The notes: generated by a model not told the origin, from the sequence alone. Positions 33,940 through 52,286 are shown, counted from the stretch's first letter. The stretch: 64,000 nt of DNA from Siphlonurus alternatus (GCA_949825025.1 OX463783.1:18767533-18831532); one strand, 5' to 3'. Numbers and translations: made by a program.

Positions 33940-34874
33940 GGTCTGTCGCTATGAAAATATGCAAGTGGAATGAAAAGAGATGTCACTACCAGTCTTTAGT
34001 AAATGATGTCCGAGATTGGGTGATTTTAATTCCAACATTTCAAAGGAAATAATAAGATTAACCGTTTTTAAATGAGCAACAGTCATTATAATTATGTTTA
34101 TCTATTTCCTAGTCTGATTAATTTGTGAATACAATAATTATATGATAAGTTATTGCAGTTAAAAAAATGCCCCTGTAACTCAGAGAGCAAAAGCTCAAGG
34201 CAAAGAAAGAAATATGAAGGGCAGCCGTGCCGTGATGAATGCTCCTGCTCTACCGTTGCGAGTGCGCCTCAACATTCCATTGTATTTTAAATTGAATAGA
34301 AGGGAGAGTAACGGTAAATAAACAAAGATGTATTATATTTTGAAAGAAATTATATTATGATTTTTAGGATAGTAAAAAGCATCGAAACTTTTTTTTTTCG
34401 ATAAAAAAATAAAATATATTATTGTATTTTTTAATTCCTTTTGTTATATATAATGAATCTAACTCGAATCTATAAGTAATAATCCTAATAATTACGTAAT
34501 TTTATATATTAAAATTTACTATCATTCATAATGCTGTTTCGCTTTATGTGGCTCATCATATCTAATCATATGCTTGAAATAAAAATAATTTGATAATAAT
34601 TTGTTTCTGGATCCGCGCCTGATTATCTTTATATATATATTAATAATTTTTTTTTTTTACAAGGATACACCCCTAAGAGCTTACAGCTCGCGGCGGGGTA
34701 CTGGGTTAGGGATATAAGGTAGGGAACGGATAGTGGCCACGGCCTGCATGCTAACGCGTCCCAGCATTCGCTGAGGTGAGACTGAGGGAACCGTGGAAAA
34801 CCTCAGTCAGGACGGACACCTTTACTTTTTCTCAATGGACCAAAGCGATGTCCAAAGCCTGGAGAACCACACAC
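33940..34874 (+). repeat. Long direct repeat Y, copy 2
   Basis: Second copy of 31935-32870. It diverges just after CTGGAGAACCACACACAA, so the 5S head of the SINE is missing here. Confidence 0.82.
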
Positions 34875-34959
34875 AATTATAATTATAACAAATTATCCTT
34901 AATTATAACAAATTAGCTTTGCAATTAATCGGCCCGTTATATTTTTTAAGTTATAGAGG

Positions 34960-37900
34960 AGCCCACGAGAAAATAAGAGTGAAAGCTCACAACAAATTCA
35001 CTCGCACATATTGACTCCAATTAACCTAAATTTCGCCCCTTTTTGGAGTCAATATGCGCGAGCGAATTAACGTGTATTGATGCACTTTGGCGATGTTTGG
35101 TACTTTATATTGACGCATTTTCACGTATATTGATGAATATTGACGAGTATTGACGTGAATGCCTGCCGAAATACTTCGCTCGACTTCACGCACTTTCAGG
35201 TATATTGGCTCGCACATATTGACTCCAATTCACCTAAATTTCGCCCCTTTTTAGAGTCAATATGCGCAAGTGAATTAACGTGTATTGATGCACTTTGGCG
35301 ATGTTTGGTACTTTATATTGACGCATTTTCACGTATTTTGATTAGTATTGACGTAAATGCCTGCCGAAATACTTCGCTCGACTTCATGCACTTTCAGGTA
35401 TATTGGCTCGCGCATATTGACTCCAATTCACCTAAATTTCGCCCCTTTTCTGAGTCAATATGCGCGAGTGAATTTGATATCATATATTGGCACATTTTCA
35501 TGTAATTTGATTAATATTAACAAATATTGACGTAAATGCCTGCCACCAAAATACTTCGCTCGAATTCACACACTTTCAGGTATACTGGCTCGCACATTTT
35601 GACGCCTTTTCGTGAACTTTCACACTTTCATTGATTAATTTTTTTCCTTAAGTCCATTCATTCAAATTCACTCATTTTGACGCTTTTTCAGGAACTTTCA
35701 CGCTTTTATCAACCATAATTTTTTTACAAAGTCCAGTCATTCAAATTCACTCATTTTGACGCTTTTTCACGAACTTTCACGCTTTTATCAACCATAATTT
35801 TTTACAATGTCCAGTCATTCAAATTCACTCATTTTGACGCTTTTTCATGAACTTTCACACTTTTATCAACCATTATTTTTTACAAAGTTCAGTCCTTCAA
35901 ATTCACTCATTTTGACGCTTTTTCATGAACTTTCACGCTTTTATCAACCATATTATTTTACAAATTCCAGTCATTCAAATTTAATATTTTTCAAACCTTT
36001 TCACGAAATTTCATACATTTAACAAGTAATTTTTTCACAAAGTCTAAACATGCAAAATTCATTCATTCCCACGAATTTTCACACCATCATTTACCAAATT
36101 TTTACACATGGTCTCATGCATTTTTCGTCGCAGGCTAGCTCACCAAACCATTGGAAGTGAATGCAGTCCCATGGCCTCAGTCCCCATGGATACCTGAAAT
36201 GTACGAAAAATCCACAAAGAAACGCGCGCAAATTTTTACGTACAGTAATAAAGATTGTTCTCATTTGTCAAACATCGAAAGCAAAATAAAAACAATAACT
36301 TTTACAAACAGAAATATAGGCCGGTATACAGATATACAGCTAGTATAAAATGAGAGGCTTTTATAAAAAAAAAACTTACTAGGCTGACTATATATAGCAG
36401 TATAAGGTTTTCACTACTTTTTATAATTAATGATTCCTTTTGAATAATTTAACTATTAAAGGAACTATTTTTATACTTCGTCATAATTAAATAAATTAAT
36501 AAGAACTGTTTTTACTTATCTGATAGAACTTCTCGTCGTGGCTTAATCTTCGATATTTTATGCGACTCCAATTAAATCTGACATTTTGAAAACTCGACCG
36601 GCAAAAATGCAACATTAAATTTTCTCTTTTTACATCATAAAAAGTGCAAAAAAATGGCAAATATTAACACTGGACAAACGAATGGTAACCTAACTTCATT
36701 GTAATTAACTATTTAATGTTCAGGAATAAGTAAAACTTCACTTAAACACCTCATAAATCACCATACACACACGAGGAGCTTTCTATAACCTCTCTGCGTC
36801 AGCCATCTTGTGTTACTACCAACCGCCAAGTCACATGACTTCCGGTCATGTGACCAGATTTGTAGAACATTTTTTTCATGAAGTCCCCTCATGCATATTC
36901 ACGCATTTTCACACTTTTCCACGCACTTTCACCCATTTGTCGACCAACATTTTTCATTAAGTCCCTTCATGCATATCCACGCATTTTCACACTTTTTCAC
37001 GCACTTTCACCCATTTGTTGACCTTTTTTTTTTAATAAAGACCACTAATGTATTTTCACGCATTTTCACACATTTTTACGCACTTCGACCATTTGTTGAC
37101 TAATTTTTTTCCTAAGTCCCCTCACATGAATAACATTTTTTCACGCCTTGTTCCATGACGTCACTTGCTGGTCATGGTACGTCAAATTTCCTACTGAGAG
37201 ATGCTGAAAATATGTTAAAATACATTAATATGCACTAAAGGATGTTGTTAAAAAAAATTGTTGAACAAATAGTTCAAAGTGCGTGAAAATGTGTGAAAAT
37301 GCGTGAAAATGTGTGAAAATGCGTGAAAAAACATTAGGGGTCTTTACTAAAAAAAAATGGTCAACAAATGGGTGAAAATGCGTCAAAATATGTCAAAATG
37401 TGTCAATTTGCATGAGGGGACTTTATAAAAAAAAATGGTCAACAAATTGGTGAAAATGCGTCAAAATATGTCAAAATGTGCCAATTTGCATGAGGGGACT
37501 TTATGAAAAATAATGGTCAGCAAATTGGTGAAAATGCGTCAAAATATGTCAAAATGTGTCAATTTGCATGAGGGGACTTTATGAAAAAAAATTGGTGAAC
37601 AAATTGGTGAAAATGCGTCAAAATATGTCAAAATGTGCCAATTTGCATGAGGGGACTTTCTGAAAAAAAATGGTCAGCAAATTGGTGAAAATGCGTCAAA
37701 ATATGTCAAAATGTGTCAATTTGCATGAGGGGACTTTATGAAAAAAATTGGTTGACAAATGGGTGAATGTGCATGAAAAAGTTTCAAAGTGAGTGAACGT
37801 ACTTTGCATCAAACTGGCTGAAAGTGCGTCAGTATACATGAACTGACTTTATAAAAAATGTTGGATCATAATTGGATGAAACTGCGTGAAAATTCATGAA

Positions 37901-38215
37901 AATGGGCGAGTGGAATCAACTCAATTTGCATCAATAGAGGTGAAGTTGATACTAAATTAAAAATACGTCAATTTATGTGAAAATGCGTGGAGTTGCTCTA
38001 GTCAACTATGTGAATATTAATCAGTATATGTCAATATGGATGGGCGAAATTGCTTGAAATACACTTATTTTGTTAAATTATTAAAAATTTGTTAAAATGC
38101 GTGAATGACGCATCAATCTGCATGAGAGAGTCGTCAATCGGCTTCAACATGTGGGAAAATGTGTGAATTTTTCACTCGTATTCACAATTTATTCGCATTT
38201 ATTTTCTCGTGGGAG
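34960..38215. mobile_element. Foldback-like element made of subterminal tandem repeats
   Basis: Short inverted ends CCCACGAGAAAATAA. Tandem arrays follow inside: about 190-bp units (34990-35590), about 80-bp units (35600-36050) and, in opposite orientation, 76-bp units (37230-37770; GAAAATGCGTCAAAATATG). The non-repetitive core is 36120-36880. No transposase frame and no clear target duplication. Confidence 0.6.
36804..36860 (-). promoter_or_regulatory. Promoter-like island inside the foldback element
   Basis: Minus strand: palindromic TFE/USF-type boxes GTCACATGAC and GTCATGTGAC surround an ETS-type ACCGGAAGT, followed about 30 bases on by AAGATGGCTGACGCAGAGAG. This resembles a housekeeping promoter and start codon. 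A downstream acceptor (tttcag, about 36196) could continue a short frame. Purely motif-based. Confidence 0.35.
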
Positions 38216-38351
38216 GCTTGCCGGTTTAATGCAATATTTTTTTCTAATTTTTGCGATTTTTCTGTAGTGCACAGTAAAATTGCAAAGTCCAGGTGTCCCG
38301 ACTTTTGGCGACGACAGTAAGCCGTCTCGGCGCCCTCCCTGCTGCTGGTAA

Positions 38352-41777
<3,426 letters not shown>

Positions 41778-42147
41778 GCTGGTAAAGCTCAAGCTGACCA
41801 TCCTCACTTGCCTCGCTGCTTGCTGGCGAGCAAGCTAGGTGCAGTCCCGAACAATGGGACAATGCACAGTACATCCGAGGAGAAAAAAATTCAGCAAGAG
41901 GGCTTGTGACAAAGTGGGGAAATATAGTGTGTAATTTTCTTACTTGTAAAGTCCTTAAAACATTGCTGTACAGTATCCATATTAACTTGTTCATCAGAGA
42001 ATATATATATAATTAATATTATACAATTAAAAATTAAATATCCTTTAAAGTTTTGTAAAAATGTTGGAACAAAATTCTTCCAATCAGTATTTTTCGAAAC
42101 GCAAACGTTGCGCCTCTGGTGGCCGGCTACGTAGCGACAGTCCTTAA
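41778..42147 (+). repeat. Direct repeat X, copy 2 (right part)
   Basis: Nearly identical to 33524-33890. Its left part is displaced to 38318-38351 by the foldback element between them. Confidence 0.8.
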
Positions 42148-42164
42148 ACATAAAAGTTATATAC

Positions 42165-44940
42165 TTAATACGTACGCCATAAAGTCATGTTTTGCATGCT
42201 ATATAAAATATACTGATGCCTATCCTCAAACTAACTGCATGGGCCCGGGACAAAATAAATATCTTAATTTTTGTCAATCATTCATTCATTCTGATTATAA
42301 ACATGACTCGCAAAATAATTCTTGAATCTTGGTATATCGTTTCCCCCCCCCCTCCCTACAAGCAATGCAAAGACTGTATAAATATATTATAATAAATATA
42401 ATAAATAAGCTAGGATCGGAGTCAAAATTGGAGTTCTTCTTACTATGCGCCTGTAAGATAGGCAACTCTTTCAGCTTGGAGACCGTCTATCTCTTTTTCC
42501 GTGTGCGTAATTTATGGATCACAGGATCAGAGGCGTAACTACCAGGATGGCAGAGAGGGCACTGCCCCGGACCCAAGGGCTTACCGAGGTGGCCAATTTG
42601 CAAAAGGGGCGTATAACCACAACAGTAAGGCCGAACGAAGCCCCTTGGCATAGCACACATGCAGGCGCATAAAGACTGCTATTGCAATGATGTCTTAATT
42701 TCCTTGAGTAATTAAAATTAAAAATTAGATCATATTTTTTGTTTTTTTATAAGTTTCAAAATTAAGCTGGGACGGCTGGGACCATAGAACGTTGTATCGT
42801 TTTTTTTTTTCTTTCGTATCATTTCTTTTAGAAATCACGTAGCAAATCAACCCGATCGTAAAAAAATTAATATAATTATGGGACATAATACAGAACTAAA
42901 AAGGAGCAGGTAACAACATAACTATAGTATATTATATATATTTGCATAGAAGCTAGGGGACCGAGGAGTGTAGCATAGTTAAACAGTAGACTGGCCAAAC
43001 AGGGAAAAGAGGGACCATAGCAGCAGCTATTATATATTTATAATAGTTTCAACAGCATCTCGATCTCGATTATTTAAAAATTGATTAATTAAAAAAATGA
43101 ACAATTTTTCCGTAGATTTAATTGCTGAACGGTGTAACTTTTATTTGCCCCATTTGCATTTTGCTTGATTTTATTTTTCTACTTTTTAAATTACAGAGAT
43201 TTGCTACAGTCCGTCATACAGAAAGTTTGTGGATTTTTGATGGTACGAAAAAAATATAGCTCTACAACGTTTTATATACATAGCCCGAACTTAATGTAAC
43301 CAAAAAAACATCTGAAATATTTTTATTACGAAACCAGTTTCCTGCTCAAGAAATAAATAATCTTATATGGGATTTAACATTAAACATATATTTTTAATTT
43401 TCTTGCTGGAAATTGGTTTCGTAATAAAATTATTTTAGACGTTTTTTGGTTAAAGCTCATGACAGGGAATATGCCATGACTGCTATATATAAATATATTT
43501 CGTAACACAAATCTACGAATTTTTTTTGAGTAAATCGAGTGGTTTTGTTAAGTTAATTAAGTTAAACCCCAAATACATTGTGAAACGTATAAAACGATTC
43601 ATTCTCTCAGAGCCTGTTGTCGGACTTTGAATTTTTTCTGGAGAACCTCTGTAAATGGATGTTTTTTTTTTTTTTTTTTTTTTTAGATATTCGGTTCCAT
43701 GCAGCACAAAAAATATGTTTTTTATGACAATTAAAAAAAAAATGGAAAAAGGATGGTTATTTATTTTACTTTTACTGCTAATTATTGTCGTTAAGTAAAA
43801 AAGAAGTTGAATAAAAAAAAAAAAAAATCGCGCCTCCGGCAAGGTTTCTGCCTCCACCCTTTAAACGGAACGCTGCGGCCACCGCCAAGGGGGTCCAATC
43901 TGAAAGTTTACCCCCAGGCCCATAATATAAAGTTCGCCCCTTTTATGGAATCATCAAGAACTTTGCCCTATACACGTAGTACCTATTTAATGATTCAGTG
44001 TAAATTTTATTTTAATACGTGCTAATAATAAAAATATGGCAAATTAAGTAATCAGTAATTCTGATTTTGGAATTAACACCTAATGTTTTAAGAATTAAGG
44101 CCAATTAATAACCCCTACGTAAGTAGAAATTTGGTGCACATATAATCGAATACAATTTTTGAATCACTTTAATTTAACATAGAAATCCGCGCGGTGTCAT
44201 TGGTCATTGAAATAATATAATAAGCTGGCCGAAGCTGGTGCTAACCGCGGTTTATATTTTGAGGAAACAATTGTTTATTATAAACATTTTATTTATTTAT
44301 TTTTTTATATTCTACTAAAGAAAAATATTAGCAACGATTTTGCTATAACTTATAACTCTTATAAAAGTGTTATAACTCATCATAATTAATATATATAATA
44401 TAATTAATTTAATTATATTTCTAAAATTATGTAAATTTTGTACCACTTAATTATTAAAGTTATTTGAAATTTATTAATTTTGCATGTGTACATTTTTTTT
44501 CTAGCTATATTTTATCATAATTTTATAACGTATTTTTTAAATAACATATTATAATAATTAATATTGTAAGTGCCGGGCCCTGCGCCCTGCAGCATTAATT
44601 GTTTATATACATAATAATATAATACATCATATATTATATTATAAATACTTTCACCAACAGACACAGGGACCATATACCTGCTACTATTATGCTTATGCAA
44701 TTTTTTAATATTACTAATCTTTTATAAAAGCGTACAACACGCCAAGTACGATTTTTAACAGTCTCGCGGGTTCATTTATATTTTTTTGTTACATTAGTGA
44801 CGTCATGAATCATATGTTACACTTCGAAAAATCAACCGACGTATCTTTAATGCAGCCACTTCGGTTTATGACGTCATCGTTTGTTAGCCAATGAAAATAA
44901 ACCGAAGTATCTTTAATGCTACCACGACCGAAGTGGCAGC
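42165..44940 (-). repeat. Right arm of the 21.8-kb inverted repeat
   Basis: Inverted copy of the left arm, shorter because it lacks the left-arm insertions. It keeps uninterrupted sites at 43861-43864 (TTAA), 43480-43483 (CTGC) and 42165-42168 (TTAA). It ends CCGAAGTGGCAGCAG about 30 bases from the candidate PRIMPOL donor. No target duplication is found. Confidence 0.88.
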
Positions 44941-44973
44941 AGCAAGGAGGATAGATAGGGAGGACCATCTTAC

Positions 44974-44981
44974 CTGTCCAT
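44974..44981 (-). CDS. PRIMPOL: Candidate first coding exon of PRIMPOL (8 nt)
   Basis: On the minus strand an ATG (44981-44979) is followed by GACAG and a strong donor gtaaga. The two bases left over complete an Arg codon with the G at 22883, giving MDRPESDLSDE and a total of 471 in-frame codons plus stop. If correct, the large inverted-repeat structure lies wholly in intron 1 and ends about 30 bases inside this donor. An alternative frame through the same donor (starting MAVLAKKRFEL at 45096) does not fit the next exon's phase. Confidence 0.28.
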
Positions 44982-45382
44982 CAATGCTAATCAGCGATTC
45001 AAACCTGTGTTCAACAAAGTTCAAACAATTTGCAGAAACAACCACTCCAAAGAAATTTTTATGAAGCTCGAATCTTTTCTTTGCAAGTACTGCCATCTGG
45101 TGGCCACCATGGTGTCCCTGGTCTCGAAATTTACTTGCATCAAGATTGGTCTTACACGAACTTTATTATTTTATGGAATAAATACAAACATTCAGAAGTT
45201 ATGAGTTATCGCACAATTTTTTTCATATTTTTTATAATCATTTTGTAATCAGTTTGTGTTTGTTGTTATAATAATTCAAAACATATTGCAGTGACATGTG
45301 AAATATGGAGACCGCCATTTTGATTTAAACAAAACTTACAAGTCATATACTGAAATCTCTTCTCCCCACTCTAACCTTGGGC

Positions 45383-45465
45383 ATGGCTCGATTGGAAAAG
45401 CGCTCGACTTCAAATCTGATATCGCTCAGCGACGTGGGTTCGAATCCCAGTCGGGACGGAGAACT
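45383..45465 (+). tRNA. Class II tRNA-like gene or pseudogene, anticodon TCA
   Basis: A box TGGCTCGATTGG, anticodon loop CTTCAAA, a 5-bp variable stem (TCGCT/AGCGA) as in tRNA-Ser or tRNA-Sec, B box GGTTCGAATCC and a Pol III terminator (TTTTT) follow in order. The 3' acceptor strand TCGGGAC has no matching 5' strand and the anticodon stem has mismatches, so it is probably a pseudogene or SINE head. TCA would read UGA. Confidence 0.5.
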
Positions 45466-48404
45466 TTTTAATTATTTTTTAATGCTTCGTTTCACTCGGT
45501 GTTTTCATTCAACCATTATTTCATTATAAAAATTATTTTTAATTAATAACTAATCCACGCATGATAAAGAAAATAATAAAAATAAATTAAAGTAGAGTCA
45601 GCGAGTTGAGTGCGCAGTGCATGACGGGAATGACGTCACGCACTATATATGTGCATACGAAAAAGTTACGTCGGCTCCTCAAAAGCTGCGCAGTAGAAAT
45701 TTATGCAAGTTGCGCAATACGAGCATCTGCTGAAGTTATATAGTGTTGTTGATCCAGTCAGCTGTTAACCCGTAGACCGCAACATTTGAAATGAAAATTT
45801 TCCTCGGATTTTGGTATTGTATCAGAATTTTCTCAAAATTTTTATGAAGGGCTAATAAAAGTTATGACACTTTCTGATTCACCATAATATGTTCTATCTT
45901 AGAATATTTTTTAAACACATTTTACGGGAGATTGCGAAAGAAATTAAAGTTCGAATAAAAAAGAAGCCACGTTTTTCGAGCGTTAGCATGGAGTAGATGG
46001 ACGAAGTCATCGACTTTTAGACCCAAATGCTCAGAATTTTTACGAAGGACGGTCTCAACTGATTTCAGATGCTTATTTATGGTGCTCCAAAGTAACTTTT
46101 TACATGCAAGAGAATGAGCTTTACCATCGGTCAATTTTTCGCTCACTCTACTTTAAAAATTGTTTTTACACTTATAAATTATAAATTTTCGTTTGAATAC
46201 TTGAATCTTGAATAGCATTATACCGATAGAAAATATTTATGAAATAATAACTAAAAAAATAATATCCTTGCAACACATCGGCATCAAACCTGGGTCTCCA
46301 GGTAGATTACGTAATAATATAATTCATTAATATGCATCTCGTATTATAACTATCAACTCTCATTCACGGGATTACACTACAGTTAATTTGACATTACATC
46401 CGGAAGTAGCCGGAAGTATCAAATTTGTGTTTTTCTGTTTGTAATTCAGTTTTGAAACTTTACAAAGTGGTTTGACCGACCTATGTGTCATATGTGTGAA
46501 ATTGTAAATTGTAACACTCATCTGAAATATGAATAGAATTTAAAGACCAGAAACCTTACACTTCCAGCTACTTCCGGATGGAATATAATGTAAATTGGAC
46601 TATACGTAATATTAGCGGGAATATTGCGGAAGCGGAAGTTTCGTTTCCCGTTTCCGGTCATCTTCGCAATCGCGCCAATCTTCAAAAGACGTGTTGTGTG
46701 GGAGGAATTTATTTTATCAATTTATATAATTTATTTAGTAACAAATGAAAGAATAATAGTACTGAAAAATCAGAAATAAATCAAGTAATAGGCTTGTAGA
46801 ACTTAGAGATCATAAAGATCAAAATAAAGGCATAAAATAGCAAATTGTCTGAAAGCCGTATCCTAACGCGGGTTAATTTCGAGACCAGGCATCGATCCGA
46901 CAACACTGTCTCTCCGTGTACATCTTGCATCACCGTACAAAAACAGCTGATCGAACACAAGCTGGCTTCTGCCACGCCCCCTCTCTTCCCACTCCCTATG
47001 TATTCTCCTTGGGCAGCAGACAGTTCCAAACAGAAAAAAAAACAGCTGTGTGCGGCATGTTGCGCGCAAACGTTCATCGTTTGTTTCATGGTCGCTGTTT
47101 TGGGATACACACTGCGTGTCTGTGGTGAAAGTTTCTGCTGAAAAAGCATCATTATTTATAAATTTGGGTTCAACTCTCCATTTTTAAGAAACTAAATAAC
47201 TACTGTAAGTGTTTGTAATTTTTCTTTTAATTAAATGGCTTCTAAAATGTCTTGTTTTAGCAGTTTTAGTTAACACTTTCCTAGACTTTCCAGAATGATC
47301 AACCACGATTTTTATGCATGTTTTTTTTTTTTTTTTAAATTTTATTATTTTTAAAACTTTTGAATCAGATATTAGTGTATTTTTAAATAGTATGCATATA
47401 TAATAATAATGCATATTGTAATCTCACATACATACAGTAATAATCAATGTATGCATACCTACAAGTACAGTTAAACAAGCCTTAGATTACGCCTGAGATC
47501 ACAGACTAGACGTCGCCAAGGCGTAGTAATCTTAATTTTTTAAAAATGTCCCACAACAAGGTTATTTTAAACTATGGAATTTTTTAAAAATATTACATGC
47601 TTCTATAATATGTATAACTATTGGAAAAAAGTATAAAAAAGTAAGTTTAATTTGATTTCAAAATCGCGTCGCCACCACTTCGACCACTTTGCACCTCTTC
47701 CAGACGAAAGCCTGGGGCCAGTGGGGCCGCATGGAGCCGCTGTTGTGACAACACGTCGACACCAAAAATGCTAAAAACTTGAAAAAAAGTGGTGAAATTA
47801 AAAAAAATAGGCACCCTTACGCATTTAAAAGTAACATTCTGGATTTATTATAGCTTTCTGGAGGCGTATATAGACGTATATTCCGATCTGTCTTTTATTT
47901 TAAAACGAACGCCTTTTTTCAGCTCAGCTGATCGGTTAAGTTCGATTCGGTTTTTTTCGGTTCGATTTAATTAATCGATTTCGAGCTCCTGTGACGTTTC
48001 TGTGCCTTTTCTGTTCTGGTTTTAAAGTTCGCTAAATTAATGAACATTAAACCATGATGTCAGTACTAATAATAGGTTAAAAGTATATTAGATACTTGGG
48101 ATGGCCGCTAGGCAAGCGGATTGCCGCGCCCACGGCCGTGGCGTTCTCATAAACCGGCAAACTAAACTAGGGATGTGATGTTTTTTTCTAATCGAGCGCC
48201 TATCGTTAAAAAATGAAGGTCGTAACGCAAAACGGTACTATTTTCTATTCAAAATGTCTTCCATACGTAAACTAAGGTTTGTGATACTGTATGTGCATAT
48301 TATGCATTTTATAATTATTATATGCATAACATAATACTGTCTTTGTGCTCAATAAATAATTTATTATTATAACATAATGATTATACATAATATTAATTAT
48401 TAGA
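45466..48404. other. Spacer upstream of POLR2L
   Basis: Lies between the candidate PRIMPOL start and POLR2L, which are divergent. Contains ETS-like CGGAAG boxes near 46390, 46570 and 46630, and a 74-codon minus-strand frame at 45922-46146 (HLGLKVDDFVHLLHANARKT) that I cannot assign. A box-B-like GGTTTGATGCC lies on the minus strand near 46285. No firm gene. Confidence 0.5.
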
Positions 48405-48565
48405 ACAGTGAGGTAGTGGAACTTGCTGGATTCTGGGCTGGTGGAGGCTCAGAGTGTTGGAAGCTTCAGGGAGGTGCTGAGAGAGTCAGCTGCAAGAAAG
48501 CGATCCACTGTGGTGGAATACCCACAATAGTTGCACGCAGGAGTGTGGATGCATATCTTATATGC
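48405..48565 (+). pseudogene. Truncated LINE 3' end
   Basis: GGAACTTGCTGGATTCTGGG onward matches the LINE fragment at 21900-22560 but lacks the MITE, so it serves as an empty-site reference. It lies just upstream of POLR2L. Confidence 0.6.
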
Positions 48566-48574
48566 ATACAGTAA

Positions 48575-49672
<1,098 letters not shown>

Positions 49673-51931
49673 GCAGAGACGGTAACACCATGTTCAGTTT
49701 TACGTGGTGTCAAAGACAATGAATATCTCAGTGATTTTGTGTGTGTATATACGTACTTATTTCTTATAATTTCTTTGCTCTAAAGTGTTTTTTGTATTTT
49801 AATGCAGAAAAAAATTATAACAAAGCAATTCAAAATCTTGGTATTTTTTTTATTGTACTGTACTCTGAAATGTAGGTTACAGTTAAATTTCCAAACAATT
49901 ATGAGTTCTAAAAAAAAAAAAAATAGCACCCAGAACCCTCCAACTCATGGCTTTCTTATAAAGCTTCAATTTCTTTTTGTTGTTTGTATAATGGTTAAGT
50001 AGTTGACCATCATTACAGCCAGTCTAACAAGGTGTGGCATTCCATCCTGAACGTCATTTCTATTTTTTATCCCTGTCATTTTGTTTTTGTTACTCAAAGT
50101 ACTCCATAAAAAGATTTAAATCTTTTAATCTTTAACAATTTTTAGTATCTTCACCAATAATTTTAGTAATAACATTGTGTCAATAATTCATGAAATAAAT
50201 TATTTTTTACTGAACTACACAAAATGTTTACTTTATAAAAAATTTGTGATAGATTTTAAATTTAAATAATTATACATTTTTTAAAATGAACCTGAAAGAG
50301 TTATAGCTAATTCTGATAGCTTTGAGTACCGTAAGCTGTATTTCAGGCAATGAAAGTAAGGGTAATAATTATATTTAAATTCATTTGATCACACTGTATA
50401 GATATAAGTGTAATACTTAAATGTGTAACTTTTAATTTGCAAAATACCTTGATCAAACCTATTATAACTATATAAAGTATAACATTAATTACCATAAACG
50501 TACAGCTTATATAATTATTACAATAAGATTGCTCAATATGATTAATTTATAAATTTCCAACCATAATGGCATTATTCCAGTTACCTAAAAATAAATGGTC
50601 TATAATATACAGTATAGTCGAAGTAAAAAGTAAAATTCCATAATTTTACTATAATTTATCCATGGTATAGCCCTTTTTCTGAATTAGTGACATTGCTGTC
50701 TCATCATGCAATGATTATAATTATATATCGTCATGCATAATGTAACAATGAGTTTTGTACGTGCTATATTTTATATCAGGCAAGTGTGATTTTGGGCTGC
50801 AAATTTAATAGCAGATGGGTTGATTTTTATAAGTATTCCCCTGGTAAATCAGATCATGAATAAAATTGCATTCACCTGACAGTATACGCATGGCAGAGAG
50901 CTCCCCCATTATTCACAGGACAATTAATATTATAAGGGACAATATATACAGTATATAACTTTCCTCTTGTTTATCGGAATTCATGCAAGGGATTAGGCTA
51001 TAATCCCTTGCATGAATTCTGAAAAAAAAAGGATTAGGATAGTTGTATTATCATTATAATAATAAAAATTAATTGAACAGCTGCAACAAAAATATTTTAA
51101 GTTAACAATACATTTGTCCAGGCTTGAGCTTTTAAAAAATATCTACTTGCCCTAATAATTCATAATCTTACATTTGATGTTTTATTACTCATATATAGCT
51201 TTCATTTAATCTTTTAGATGGAATACACATTAGAAGAAAATAAATAAATATGATCATTCAATATTTAGTTTTTATTTGAAATTATAACATATATATCTTA
51301 CAATAATTATGGTTTATTTTTCAATTAATTATAGAGAGTGATTTGTTAATTAATTTTGACCAGAATTAAGTTGTATCTTATAAGCAAAATTTTTTCTTAC
51401 ATGAAAATCAAGGTTTTTAGTTAATTTTTTTTTAAAATTAATAATATGTTAAAAAAATGGAACGATATGATTAAGAAAAACCCTAAAAGTCCACAATTAA
51501 AATTTACAGACAACAAACAAATAAGGAAGTAATGTACTAATTTTGATTTTTTTTTAGTAAATTTAATATAATTATAAATGTACATAATTAAAATATATTA
51601 AGAATTAATGTCAGTGGGATGAAGAAAATGGGCTTTGTAGTGAACCAGCTAGGTACTCTGAAATTTCTTGATAACCATACCGACATCATGAAATTTGTTG
51701 TTTGTGAGAAAAATATATAGACCAAAATCGGTGAAGTTTTCGAGTTTGAATTTGATATTAGCATTGTTATAAATAGGGACAATTCTGGCAAATCAGCATA
51801 TTTTTCATGAAAAAATACTTTTTTCCTTTTTACTTCCGATCAATAATAAGAATAATAATAATTGTTTATTGGGTTGAAGGTTGAAGAAAACATTAATATG
51901 GGAGGGAGAAAATAACAAAAATACATGTAAC
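49673..51931. other. Spacer between POLR2L and UBLCP1, first part
   Basis: AT-rich 3' flank of POLR2L. A short perfect hairpin GAATTCATGCAAGGGATTA at about 50980-51020. No gene-like frame. Confidence 0.55.
50194..50199 (+). terminator. Possible POLR2L polyadenylation signal
   Basis: AATAAA about 520 bases after the POLR2L stop, in AT-rich sequence. Chance occurrence is likely at this composition. Confidence 0.25.
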
Positions 51932-52286
51932 TTAAGGGTAAGGTAACGCCACCAATGTTAAAAAAAATCCCTCACACAAAAATTCTGAAAAAAAATTAAA
52001 ATGTTCTCCTCTACACCCCCTATCAGTAGGTAAAATATCAGGTATACAAATACGATCTAGTTTTTGAGTTATGAATTTTTAAAGTTGGCTATTTTAACAT
52101 GGAGAAATGGAATTCCCATGTTAAATTAGTCAACTTTAAAAATTCATAACTCAAAAACTAGATCGTATTTGTATACCTGATATTTTAACTACTGATAGAG
52201 GATGTAGAGGAGAACATTTTAAATTTTTTTCAGAATTTTTGTGTGAGGGACTTTTTTTAACATTGGTGGCATTACCTTACCCTTAA
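51932..52286. mobile_element. TTAA MITE (family A)
   Basis: TTAA at 51932-51935 and 52283-52286. Inverted GGGTAAGGTAACGCCACC ends and full-length pairing arms meeting at GGAGAAATGGAATTCCC. Confidence 0.88.

Noticed and set aside
35026..38215. Regularly spaced repeats considered as a CRISPR array
   Set aside because: Units are contiguous tandem repeats without unique spacers, in a eukaryotic genome with no cas genes.
44884..45096. Frame MAVLAKKRFEL ending at a good donor, considered as a coding exon
   Set aside because: Its phase at the donor (0) does not match the next minus-strand exon, and I recognise no family. The shorter ATG in another frame fits better.
46781..47152. Overlapping frames of 68-123 codons on both strands
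   Set aside because: Several equally long frames on both strands, no recognised domain and no clear splice context. GC-rich composition alone is not enough.
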